NCBI GenBank assembly: GCA_045592225.1
Contig: JAZNUH010000092.1
Coordinates: 1 to 23,486 of the forward strand
Length of the DNA stretch: 23,486 nucleotides
Reading direction: 5' to 3'
Source of the DNA: JAZNUH01 sp045592225
GTDB taxonomy: Bacteria > Bacillota > Clostridia > UMGS1883 > UMGS1540
Made by a program: the position numbers and the translations under genes. Numbering within the stretch: the first letter of the stretch is position 1; every line of letters begins with the position of its first letter. Of this stretch, positions 15,947 through 23,379 are shown piece after piece. A model generated the notes under the pieces. The model had not been told where the DNA came from. It did no database searches and was given only the letters and a program-made list of their open reading frames with translations.

Positions 15947-15952
15947 AAACAT

Positions 15953-15981
15953 ATTAAAGCACAAATATACTCATTTGTCAA
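15953..15981 (-). promoter_or_regulatory. Distal promoter candidate for the polyamine operon
   Basis: On the - strand, a perfect TTGACA (15976-15981) and TTTAAT (15953-15958) are 17 bases apart. By consensus it is the better of the two promoters upstream of the regulator gene. Confidence 0.55.
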
Positions 15982-15991
15982 TAGATTTTAC

Positions 15992-16032
15992 AAAAAAGGG
16001 ATGTAAAAAAACAAGTTTTTCTCATCCCCTTT
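15992..16032 (-). terminator. Intrinsic terminator after the SPFH gene
   Basis: CATCCC and GGGATG (16023-16028 and 15998-16003) form the base of a hairpin extended by an inner AAAAAC/GTTTTT pairing. Six T follow on the - strand and four T on the + strand. It separates the envelope module from the polyamine operon. Confidence 0.8.
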
Positions 16033-16057
16033 AATATTATTTTATTATGACTTAAAT

Positions 16058-17350
16058 TTACGCTCTCGGTTTACCGCAATTCTGACAGAATTTGCCTGTG
16101 TTTGTGGTTCCGCAGGAGCAGGTCCAGTCTGCCGCAGGCTTTGGCTTGCCGCAGTTCTGACAGAATTTGCCCTGATTGGTTGTACCGCACTCGCAAGTCC
16201 AACCTGCCGCCGGTGCAGGCTGAGGCTTACCACAGTTCTGGCAGAATTTACCGCTGTTTTCAGCACCGCATTCGCATTTCCAGCCACCCTGTGCCGGTGC
16301 AGCACCGCCGCTCACCTGCTGATTGACCATTGTGTCCTGATTTGCAGTTGCACCCTGCATAAAACCTGCCATGCCGCCTGCCATATTTCCTGCCATGTTC
16401 ATTCCCATAAAGCCCATAGCCGCACCGTTTTCGTTTGCAGCGGCTGTGTTCATAGCCTGTGCAGTTGCGCCTGCTATATGACCGCGGAGCATATTTGCAT
16501 CTCTGCCCATAGCAGCAGAGCGCTGATATTCTGTAATTCTTGCTTCGTCTTCTTCGGTTGCATTAACAGAAGATACGCCAAATTCAACAATTTCGACACC
16601 GCGTCTGTCTCTCCATTTGGAAGACAAAAGCTCATTCAGTTCGTCTGCAAGCTGCATTGTGTATGCAGGAATTGCACCATAATAAATGTTATTCTGTGAA
16701 ATCTTGAACATTGCAGGCTGAAGTGCTGTCAAAAGTTCGCTTTTAAGCTGGCTGTCAATTTCATCTCTTGTAAAATGGTCTTCAACATTTGCACAAACAT
16801 TTGTGTAGAAAAGCATGGGGTTTGTAATACGATACGAATACTCACCATGGCAGCGAATTTTAATATCCAGCGGGAAACCGATTGCCTGATCCATAATTCT
16901 GAAAGGAATGGGTGACGGAGTTCCGTACTTATTACCCATAATTTCCTTTGTGTTAAAGAAATAAACTCTCTGATCCTTTGCAGGCTCACCGCCAAATGTA
17001 AAGCGCTTACCTATTTCCGCAAAGCTCTTTTTAATGTTTTCACCCAGTCCGCCGTAGAAAATGCTGGGTTCTGTTCCCGTGTCATAAACAAATTCACCCG
17101 GTTCAGCACAAATATCAACAACCTTGCCACTTTCAACAATTATCATACATTGTCCGTCATTTACATTGATAATAGAGCCGTTTGAAATAATGTTATCTGT
17201 TCCCTTTTTGTTGGAAGAGCGTCCTCCCGCTTTCTTTTCTCCCTTTTGTACCAATACATCTGCGTCCATGCTTTCGCAGTAGAAATAGTCGCGCCAGGAG
17301 TCCGCTAAAACTCCACTCATGGCTCCTATACCGGCTTTAAGTAATCCCAT
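16058..17350 (-). CDS. ydjI: SPFH-domain protein with three C-terminal zinc ribbons (YdjI-like)
   Basis: The 430-residue protein belongs to the SPFH (stomatin/flotillin-like) YdjI group, sometimes annotated as virion core protein. The N-terminal part (about 20-290) carries the SPFH fold with IVESGKVVDICAEPGEFVYD; a Met/Ala/Gly-rich linker (about 305-355) follows; then come three near-identical ribbons with CxC-x8-CxxC spacing (357-383, 384-408, 409-430). It has no membrane segment of its own. It is the last gene of a trio with a TPM protein and a TFIIB-type zinc ribbon protein, the same set as B. subtilis ydjGHI, where the partners anchor YdjI at stressed membranes. No pspA homologue is adjacent. 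Confidence 0.88.
   Translation of the reverse strand: MGLLKAGIGAMSGVLADSWRDYFYCESMDADVLVQKGEKKAGGRSSNKKGTDNIISNGSIINVNDGQCMIIVESGKVVDICAEPGEFVYDTGTEPSIFYGGLGENIKKSFAEIGKRFTFGGEPAKDQRVYFFNTKEIMGNKYGTPSPIPFRIMDQAIGFPLDIKIRCHGEYSYRITNPMLFYTNVCANVEDHFTRDEIDSQLKSELLTALQPAMFKISQNNIYYGAIPAYTMQLADELNELLSSKWRDRRGVEIVEFGVSSVNATEEDEARITEYQRSAAMGRDANMLRGHIAGATAQAMNTAAANENGAAMGFMGMNMAGNMAGGMAGFMQGATANQDTMVNQQVSGGAAPAQGGWKCECGAENSGKFCQNCGKPQPAPAAGWTCECGTTNQGKFCQNCGKPKPAADWTCSCGTTNTGKFCQNCGKPRA
16061..16282 (-). repeat. Three tandem zinc-ribbon repeats within the SPFH gene
   Basis: Units of 27, 25 and 22 residues each contain W-x-C-x-C-G, then GKFCQNCGKP, and are also highly similar at the DNA level (units of about 66-81 bases). 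Such repeats can gain or lose units by recombination. Confidence 0.88.
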
Positions 17351-17376
17351 AATAATTCTCCCTTCGCTTTAAATTA

Positions 17377-18150
17377 TTAAAAACTTCCGCCACCGCCGCC
17401 ATGGGTTCTGCCCGAGGAGGAGGTGTGGGTTGATGTTCCGTTGTTTTTTGGTCTTTCTGTTTTGGTTATGTGACTGTACAGGAACATATCTCTTGATACA
17501 TCCAGATGCTTGCTGCCCGGCTTTATGTAGTTTGCCGCATAGTCATTTGCCACTGCAGTTTTCATCTTTGAAAGCTTTATAAACATCATTATAAATGCAA
17601 CCGCAAGCGGTATAACAAGTGCAAGTATAATTATAACAGCCGGACTTCCGCCGTCACTGCCGTAAGGCTCGCCGTTTTCAGCCATTAACAAAAGCTCGTC
17701 AACAAGGTCTGCAAACTCGTCAATTGCACCGTAATAATCATCTGCTGCAAGCAGCGGCTGAATTTCGCTTTCAAGATATGCAATACCCTCGTCATTGAAT
17801 ACTGTAAGTCCATAGCCGTGAGTTGAAATCCAATATTCACGCGGCTCTGCTGAAATGTAAAGCATAATACCGTCATCATCAGTTCCTGCTCCAAAGCCAT
17901 TGTAGTCATATATATCGTCCGCTGTTTCCATCGCACTGTTACCTGACATTTCAGCTTCGGTTACAACAGCTACATCAAAGGAATACTCATAGCGTATCAC
18001 TTCAATTTTTTCACAAAGCTCGTCATATTGCTCTTCTGTGAGATAACCTGCTTCGTCATATATAGGCAGATTTTCAAAGTCAGCAACCGCAGTCACCGTA
18101 AGCATAAGCATCAGTATACATAATACAGATATAAGCGTTAATTTCTTCAA
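17377..18150 (-). CDS. ydjH: TPM-domain membrane protein (YdjH/YgcG-like)
   Basis: The 257-residue product has a signal peptide (MKKLTLISVLCILMLMLTVT), then a TPM domain (about 24-150) with the family blocks PIYDEAGYLTEEQYDELCEKI and GIMLYISAEPREYWISTHGYG, a membrane helix (about 165-190) and a cytoplasmic tail ending in a Gly-rich GGGGGSF. I chose the TTG at 18150, 7 bases after AAGGGGG, which gives a clean signal peptide. The longer frame would start at a GTG that is itself part of the ribosome binding site. It lies between the zinc ribbon gene (13-base gap) and the SPFH gene (26-base gap). A structural or chaperone-like envelope role is inferred from YdjH. Confidence 0.87.
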   Translation of the reverse strand: MKKLTLISVLCILMLMLTVTAVADFENLPIYDEAGYLTEEQYDELCEKIEVIRYEYSFDVAVVTEAEMSGNSAMETADDIYDYNGFGAGTDDDGIMLYISAEPREYWISTHGYGLTVFNDEGIAYLESEIQPLLAADDYYGAIDEFADLVDELLLMAENGEPYGSDGGSPAVIIILALVIPLAVAFIMMFIKLSKMKTAVANDYAANYIKPGSKHLDVSRDMFLYSHITKTERPKNNGTSTHTSSSGRTHGGGGGSF

Positions 18151-18163
18151 AACATCCACCCCC

Positions 18164-19243
18164 TTAATGTAACAGTATAAATGTAATTACTGCTGCAATC
18201 GCATAGCCTATGCCTGCAACGCGTGCAAAATACTTCCACTTTTTCTTTTTATCCACAGGGTACTCCCCTACAACCTTACCCGTCTGACCGTTGATTGCAA
18301 ATTTGTAGTTATTGCCCGAGTATTTGATATTAAGCATCCATACAGGTAAAAGTGCATAACGTATTTTACCGTCAGAAAAGCTTACATTTGTACTTTCCGG
18401 TATTACTGTCATATATCCTGCAGTTGTATCATTGAACGCAGAAACAGTGGAGTTTTTAACTCGTTCATTTGCTCTTTCAATGCTTTCTTCCGCAGATACA
18501 TCATATTTATCTGCAAGATATCCCGAAAGATATGCGCCGTTGAAATCTACCGCATCAGCATAATTATAGGGTTCAACCGCTTCCATATAAGCATCGTCAG
18601 TTTTACTTGAGCCGTCTACCGGAATGTTTGCAAAACCTACCGAACCCTTTCGAAACAGCTTGTAATAGTCGGTTTTTGTATAGTTGTAGTTAGCATCGCT
18701 CCAGTGCATAACCTTCTGCGCATTGTATGTAATTGCAGCATCGCAATCACAGTCAAACATCCAGAATGGTACATACACCCCTGCCATTTCCTCAATTTTC
18801 TTTTTGCTTTTGAATTCATCAGGCAAAAACGGAGCATTTTTAAAATCAGCTTCAAATGCAGCCATTGCCGCCTTTTTGTCTACCTTGAAAGGTATTATGT
18901 AATCAGGTCTTAGTGTTCCTTCGAACTGTCCCTTCACAACTGTTGAATTACCGCAATAGGGACACACGGTTGCACCAAGGGTATCGTCTCCGCTTATTTC
19001 AGCACCGCACGAGGGACATGAATAATCTGCGAGGTTTATTTCGCTGTTATCCTCATAACTTCTCGGCTGATAGTTTTCCCAATCAAACCTGGAAGCTCCA
19101 CCTGCCTGTGCATCTCCTTCGGCAACCTGTTGCATAACCTCAAGCGTAAATGAATTGTCGCAAGACTCACAATTTAACTTGTCACCGCTGAAGGTAAGCG
19201 GTGCACCACAGCACGGGCATTTATAATCCTGTATAACATCCAT
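18164..19243 (-). CDS. ydjG: TFIIB-type zinc ribbon membrane protein (YdjG-like)
   Basis: The 359-residue protein has two zinc ribbons at its N-terminus: C9/C12 with C25/C28, and C76/C79 with C94/C97. A large middle region follows with PDYIIPFKVDKKAA and VYVPFWMFDCD, then a single membrane helix at the C-terminus (about 337-357) after a basic KKKKWKYF patch. This is the build of YdjG, which with YdjH anchors YdjI at the membrane. I chose the ATG at 19243, 8 bases after AAGGAGG; the frame's earlier GTG is part of the ribosome binding site. It is the first gene of the trio. Confidence 0.87.
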   Translation of the reverse strand: MDVIQDYKCPCCGAPLTFSGDKLNCESCDNSFTLEVMQQVAEGDAQAGGASRFDWENYQPRSYEDNSEINLADYSCPSCGAEISGDDTLGATVCPYCGNSTVVKGQFEGTLRPDYIIPFKVDKKAAMAAFEADFKNAPFLPDEFKSKKKIEEMAGVYVPFWMFDCDCDAAITYNAQKVMHWSDANYNYTKTDYYKLFRKGSVGFANIPVDGSSKTDDAYMEAVEPYNYADAVDFNGAYLSGYLADKYDVSAEESIERANERVKNSTVSAFNDTTAGYMTVIPESTNVSFSDGKIRYALLPVWMLNIKYSGNNYKFAINGQTGKVVGEYPVDKKKKWKYFARVAGIGYAIAAVITFILLH

Positions 19244-19271
19244 ATAGAACACCTCCTTAGTTTATATAATA

Positions 19272-19300
19272 AGTATATCATACCAATTTTAACAGCGCAA
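19272..19300 (-). promoter_or_regulatory. Promoter candidate for the ydjGHI-like module
   Basis: On the - strand, TTGCGC (19295-19300) and an extended -10 TGaTATACT (TATACT 19272-19277) are 17 bases apart. No sigma-W-type TGAAAC/CGTA pair is visible here, although sigma-W controls the B. subtilis operon. Confidence 0.5.
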
Positions 19301-19309
19301 CAAATTTAT

Positions 19310-19337
19310 AAAAAAAACAAGCCGGTTTTAAACCGGC
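19310..19337 (-). terminator. Intrinsic terminator after the araC gene
   Basis: GCCGGT (19321-19326) and ACCGGC (19332-19337) form a GC-rich stem with a 5-base loop. On the - strand it is followed by TTG and eight more T/A-rich bases. Confidence 0.9.
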
Positions 19338-19345
19338 CTGCATGT

Positions 19346-20242
19346 TTATTTTGACACAGATTTAAGATATTCTCTCGGTGTCATATTTGTTGTCTTTTTA
19401 AATACGCGTGAAAAATAGTGCGGGTCATTGAAGTACAGCTTGCCTGATACATCCGCTATACTCTTCTCTCCCTCTCGCATTAGTTTTTTCGCCTCATTTA
19501 TTTTAAGCTTTGTATAATATTCAATAATTGTACAACCACAGAATCTATTAAATATCTTTGAAATATATGTCTTGCTGTAATTAAGCTCCTTACAAATCTC
19601 TTCAACAGTTATTCTTCCGTAAACATTATCATTAAGCAAATCCACCACCGCACTTATCAGACGATTGTCCAGCATCTCCTTATCCTCGGACATATCCATC
19701 CCTTTCATATTGCTTTTTTCAATACGAATAATAGAGATAAGAAGCTGTTCAAGAGTAGTACGTATCATTTGCTGACCGCCAAAGGCAGGGTCTTCAAGAA
19801 CAGTAAGTTCTCTTAATCCATGATTATTAACCGGCATGTCAAAGGACATTCTTCCCTCTGTAAGCAGAATTTTAATGTAGGCGCGCAGCTTTTCAGGCAA
19901 TAAAAACTTTTTGTTTTTGAAATAATTCATATTTGCAGATGTTGACACAAATGAAATTGCAAAAACATTTGCTATTGTATTTCCGTCGGTGGAAATGGTA
20001 TGAAAAGCATTGGGCCTGTGAAAAATAACTTCTCCCTGACTCAGAGTATAGCGCTTTTTGTCCGCCGTAACCATAACGCTGCCACTGTCCACATATATCA
20101 TTTCCCAGAAGTTGTGACTTTCCCCCGGATAAAAATAGTTTTTTTCATACTCAAAATAGTGTATTGTAACTATCTTGCTTACGTTAATGACATTGGACAA
20201 TTTGTGTTTTACATATACGGGTCGATTAAGTTTTTGTTTCAT
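19346..20242 (-). CDS. AraC-family transcriptional regulator
   Basis: The 298-residue protein has an N-terminal cupin-like ligand domain (about 40-130, with PGESHNFWEMIYVDSGSVMV and GEVIFHRPNAFHTI) and a C-terminal double helix-turn-helix (about 200-298, ending in DPHYFSRVFKKTTNMTPREYLKS). Such proteins usually sense sugars or related metabolites. I chose the ATG at 20242 with GAGGGG 9 bases upstream. A longer frame starts with GTG at 20314, but that lies before the predicted transcription start (near 20294). It is a single-gene unit closed by a terminator; no obvious sugar target gene is next to it, so the signal is unknown. Confidence 0.92.
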   Translation of the reverse strand: MKQKLNRPVYVKHKLSNVINVSKIVTIHYFEYEKNYFYPGESHNFWEMIYVDSGSVMVTADKKRYTLSQGEVIFHRPNAFHTISTDGNTIANVFAISFVSTSANMNYFKNKKFLLPEKLRAYIKILLTEGRMSFDMPVNNHGLRELTVLEDPAFGGQQMIRTTLEQLLISIIRIEKSNMKGMDMSEDKEMLDNRLISAVVDLLNDNVYGRITVEEICKELNYSKTYISKIFNRFCGCTIIEYYTKLKINEAKKLMREGEKSIADVSGKLYFNDPHYFSRVFKKTTNMTPREYLKSVSK

Positions 20243-20300
20243 AGCGCCTCGCCCCTCATCAAAGAGTTTACCAAAATGCACTTTTATACTTTTCGATTTA

Positions 20301-20329
20301 AGTATAGCACACACAAAACATTTTTACAA
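20301..20329 (-). promoter_or_regulatory. Sigma-A-type promoter for araC
   Basis: On the - strand, TTGTAA (20324-20329) and TATACT (20301-20306) are 17 bases apart. The predicted transcript starts near 20294 and supports the ATG at 20242. Confidence 0.6.
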
Positions 20330-20373
20330 GTATTTTTCAAAAAAAAATGCGTGATTTCAGCTATTTTTACATA

Positions 20374-20384
20374 CCCCCCCCCCC
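20374..20384. repeat. Homopolymeric tract of 11 C (G on the - strand)
   Basis: Eleven C in a row lie in AT-rich intergenic DNA, about 45 bases upstream of the araC -35 element. Tracts of this length are prone to slipped-strand length change and also to sequencing error. Confidence 0.95.
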
Positions 20385-20402
20385 TGTTTTTTGTCCAAAA
20401 AT

Positions 20403-20445
20403 GCACAAAATAAAAGTGGATTTGTGCAAAACCCACTTTTATTTT
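20403..20445 (-). terminator. Terminator after trkH with an overlapping alternative hairpin
   Basis: A perfect 13-bp stem (20407-20419 with 20433-20445) lies 15 bases after the trkH stop and is followed on the - strand by a T-rich stretch. A second, exclusive stem GCACAAA (20403-20409) with TTTGTGC (20421-20427) uses part of the same bases. Confidence 0.7.
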
Positions 20446-20460
20446 ACATTTGTACACATA

Positions 20461-21900
20461 TTATTTTTTCCATGTGTAATGAGTAAACAGTACAAGCAGC
20501 GGGAAAATTTCAAGTCTGCCAATGAGCATACACGCGCTCATTATCATTTTTGACATAGGTGAAAATGCCGCGAAATTTCCCGTAGGACCTACCATTCCCA
20601 GTCCGGGACCTACATTGTTGATTGTTGCCGCAATGGCTGTAAAATTAGTTGTAAAGTCAAAATTATCAAAGCTTATTAACACAAGTGCCATGGTAAATAT
20701 CACCACATAGGATGCCATGAACACATTTACACCTCTCACAGTTTCGTGCTCAATTATTCTGTTGTTCATTTTAAGCTTCAGTGTTATACGCGGATGTGCA
20801 TTTGTACGTATTTCCTTCACTATGCTTTTAAGCAGTATAATTAGTCTGGAAACCTTTATTCCTCCGCCGGTGCTGCCTGCGCAAGCGCCGACAAACATCA
20901 GAATGACAATTATCATTTTTGAAAACTCGGGCCACAGATTAAAATCGGTGGTTGCATATCCGGTGGTCGTAATAATAGACCCTACCGTAAAGGCAACATT
21001 CCTGAATGTTTCCTCCATACTGCCAAACATGTATCTTGTATTTACGCAGATGAAAATTATCGCCAATGCAATAATTCCAAGATATCCGCGCAGCTCGTCC
21101 GACCTGAAAATAGACTTGTCCTTTTTAAATAGTAACAAATAGTAAAGGGAAAAATCAACACCAAACAAAATCATAAATGCAGTTACTACATACTGAATGT
21201 ATGGGCTGAATTCTGCAATGCTCGAATTTTTTGTTGAAAATCCGCCTGTACCGGCTGTACCAAATGAAATGGTAAGTGCATCATACAAATCTTCTCCGCC
21301 TGCCAGTATGAGTATAATCTGTAATACGGTCATTGCAATATATATAATATATAAGAGCTTTGCCGTGGACTTTACTTTAGGAACAAGCTTACTCACCGAA
21401 GGACCCGGGCTTTCGGCCTTTAACATATAAACATTACCGCTGCCCGACAAAGGCATAATTGCCATAAGGAATACAAGCACACCCATGCCGCCTATCCAAT
21501 GAGTAAGGCTACGCCACATAAGAAGAGATTTAGGCATAACTTCCACATTGGTAAGTATTGATGCGCCGGTTGTAGTAAATCCCGAAACAGTTTCAAAAAA
21601 CGCATCAACAAAGTGAGGAATATACCCCGACATCCAGAAAGGTATTGCTCCAAAAACACTTATAACCATCCAGCTTACTGCAACGGTAACAAAGCCTTCT
21701 CTTGCATATAATGTCTTTTTTTCCGGTTTTCTGAAAGTGAGTATAAATCCTGCCGCAAGACATAAAAACATACTCATCAGAATAGTGTTTATCTCTGCAG
21801 TTTCGTTGTAGCATATTGCACAGATAAGCGGTACCGCAAGAAACAGAGCCTCTATTTTAAGAACACTACCCAATATATACAATATCATTTTATAATTCAT
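20461..21900 (-). CDS. trkH: Potassium uptake protein, TrkH family
   Basis: TrkH is the membrane channel subunit of the Trk/Ktr K+ uptake system. The 479-residue product has about ten membrane helices in four pore repeats, with recognisable selectivity filter segments: GFTTTGAS, GTAGTGGFST, TTTGYATTDFN and NNVGPGLG. The GGGIKVSRLIILLK stretch (between repeats) is typical. The ATG follows GAGGGAA. It starts 11 bases after trkA in the same direction, so both are made from one transcript. TrkH-type and KtrB-type channels are close relatives; length favours TrkH. Confidence 0.95.
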   Translation of the reverse strand: MNYKMILYILGSVLKIEALFLAVPLICAICYNETAEINTILMSMFLCLAAGFILTFRKPEKKTLYAREGFVTVAVSWMVISVFGAIPFWMSGYIPHFVDAFFETVSGFTTTGASILTNVEVMPKSLLMWRSLTHWIGGMGVLVFLMAIMPLSGSGNVYMLKAESPGPSVSKLVPKVKSTAKLLYIIYIAMTVLQIILILAGGEDLYDALTISFGTAGTGGFSTKNSSIAEFSPYIQYVVTAFMILFGVDFSLYYLLLFKKDKSIFRSDELRGYLGIIALAIIFICVNTRYMFGSMEETFRNVAFTVGSIITTTGYATTDFNLWPEFSKMIIVILMFVGACAGSTGGGIKVSRLIILLKSIVKEIRTNAHPRITLKLKMNNRIIEHETVRGVNVFMASYVVIFTMALVLISFDNFDFTTNFTAIAATINNVGPGLGMVGPTGNFAAFSPMSKMIMSACMLIGRLEIFPLLVLFTHYTWKK

Positions 21901-21911
21901 ACTGTTTCCCT

Positions 21912-23270
21912 CTATTTCAGAATATCACTAATGTCCTTAAAACCTTCCTTAAGTGTAATAATTATCACTGTGTCACCGGGCAAAATTACATCCCGTCCGC
22001 GAGGTGCAATAATTTTCCCTCCGTGATTTATGCAGGCAATAAGAATATTATCCTTAAGGTCAAGCTCCTCAATCCTCTTGTTGGATATGGGCGAATTATC
22101 GCGTATGCGAAATTCCAGTGCCTCCGCCTTACCATCCAGAATAAAGTGCATTGTTTCAATGTTACTGCCCAGCGAGTTTTTGGTTGCTCGTACAAAACGC
22201 ACTATATACTCTGCAGTAATGTTTTTGGGGTAAATTGTTGTTCCAAGCTGCAACTCACCAATAACATTACCGTACTCTATTCTGTTGATTTTTGTTATCA
22301 CCTTACCATCTGTCTGGCTTTTCGCATAAAGTGATAACAATACATTTTCTTCATCAATATTTGTAAGAGAAATGAACGAGCTGAACCTTTCCAGTCCTTC
22401 CTCCATAAGCAGCTTATTGTCTGTGCCGTCACCGTGAGTTATAGTTGCCCCGGGCAACAGCTGGAACAATTCGTCGCATCTTTCCTGCTTCTGTTCTATT
22501 ATCTTTACATCAATACCAGTCTGTAAAAGCTGTTTTGCCAGGTAATATGCCGTGTCACCACCGCCTACTATAAGTGCATCCTTTACTCTGCCGGTACGTA
22601 CATCTATCTTTTTAAAGAATTGTCCCACATCTTTAATTGAACCCACAATGCTTATAAGGTCGCCTGCCTTCATTACAAAATTACCCGAAGGAATAAATGC
22701 TTCTTCACCACGTTCTACTCCGCACACCAGAATAGTACTGCCCAGCTTTGCATAAATATCCATAACCTTCATGTTATCAAGTACATTTTTTTCAGGAACC
22801 TCAAACTTGAGTATTTCCACGCGCCCCTTGGCAAAGGTATCTATCTTTATTGCAGACGGGAAGCGTAATGCACGTGCAATTTCACTTGCTGCAGCATGCT
22901 CGGGATTTACAATCATAGCAAGCCCCAGTTCTTCCTTAAGAAAGCTTATAGCCTTGAAATATTCAGGTTTGCGCACACGTGCAATTGTTTTACAGTCACC
23001 CAGTTTTTTAGCAAGCAGACAAATCATCAGGTTAAGCTCGTCCGAGCCTGTAACCGCAATTAAAACGTCCGCCTTATCAACGCCCGTTTCGTTTAAAGTA
23101 TCTATATCGGTAGCGCTGCCCGCAACGCCCATTATGTCATATTCATTTACAACCTTCTGCACAACTGCAGGTCTTATGTCCACTATAGTAATATCATGGT
23201 CTTCTTCATGGGAAAGCTGTTCTACAAGCTTATGTCCTACCTTTCCGCATCCTACTATAATAATATTCAT
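21912..23270 (-). CDS. trkA: Trk system potassium uptake protein TrkA
   Basis: TrkA is the cytoplasmic ring protein that gates TrkH in response to nucleotides. The 452-residue product has two RCK units, each an N-terminal Rossmann fold (IIIVGCGKVGHKLVEQL at the start; ALIVGGGDTAYYLAKQLL near 230) followed by a TrkA-C domain (about 140-220 and 370-452). The second glycine motif has GGGDTA, slightly divergent from GxGxxG, so nucleotide binding by the second half may differ. The ATG follows GAGGTG. It is the first gene of the trkA-trkH unit, behind a perfect sigma-A promoter. Confidence 0.96.
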   Translation of the reverse strand: MNIIIVGCGKVGHKLVEQLSHEEDHDITIVDIRPAVVQKVVNEYDIMGVAGSATDIDTLNETGVDKADVLIAVTGSDELNLMICLLAKKLGDCKTIARVRKPEYFKAISFLKEELGLAMIVNPEHAAASEIARALRFPSAIKIDTFAKGRVEILKFEVPEKNVLDNMKVMDIYAKLGSTILVCGVERGEEAFIPSGNFVMKAGDLISIVGSIKDVGQFFKKIDVRTGRVKDALIVGGGDTAYYLAKQLLQTGIDVKIIEQKQERCDELFQLLPGATITHGDGTDNKLLMEEGLERFSSFISLTNIDEENVLLSLYAKSQTDGKVITKINRIEYGNVIGELQLGTTIYPKNITAEYIVRFVRATKNSLGSNIETMHFILDGKAEALEFRIRDNSPISNKRIEELDLKDNILIACINHGGKIIAPRGRDVILPGDTVIIITLKEGFKDISDILK

Positions 23271-23303
23271 AGCACACCTCTTAATATATAATGTGATAAG
23301 CGC

Positions 23304-23332
23304 ATTATATCACTCACGATATACGTTGTCAA
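23304..23332 (-). promoter_or_regulatory. Perfect-consensus sigma-A promoter for trkA-trkH
   Basis: On the - strand, TTGACA (23327-23332) and TATAAT (23304-23309) are 17 bases apart. The leader would be under 30 bases, so there is no room for a c-di-AMP riboswitch. Confidence 0.88.
23306..23323. promoter_or_regulatory. Inverted repeat inside the trkA core promoter
   Basis: TATATC (23306-23311) and GATATA (23318-23323) form a perfect 6-bp dyad with a 6-base centre, covering most of the spacer and part of the -10. Its place would suit a repressor site; the binding protein is unknown. Confidence 0.45.
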
Positions 23333-23340
23333 GCAAGGGC

Positions 23341-23378
23341 AAAAAAGGGAATGTAAAAAAGAATTACATTCCCTTTTT
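23341..23378. terminator. Intrinsic terminator after the right-edge gene
   Basis: GGGAATGTAA (23347-23356) and TTACATTCCC (23364-23373) form a 10-bp stem with a 7-base loop, flanked by six A and five T. On the - strand it ends the partial gene at the right edge, just before the trkA promoter. Confidence 0.92.
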
Positions 23379-23379
23379 C

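Noticed and set aside
19244..19345. Sigma-W-type promoter ahead of the ydjGHI-like module
   Set aside because: No TGAAAC -35 with a CGTA -10 at proper spacing is visible; a sigma-A-like pair fits better.
20243..20314. 24-residue N-terminal extension of the AraC regulator from a GTG
   Set aside because: It begins upstream of the predicted transcription start and lacks a ribosome binding site. The ATG at 20242 has GAGGGG at a good distance.
23271..23303. Possible c-di-AMP (ydaO-type) riboswitch ahead of trkA
   Set aside because: The region between promoter and start is under 35 bases, far too short for this riboswitch class.
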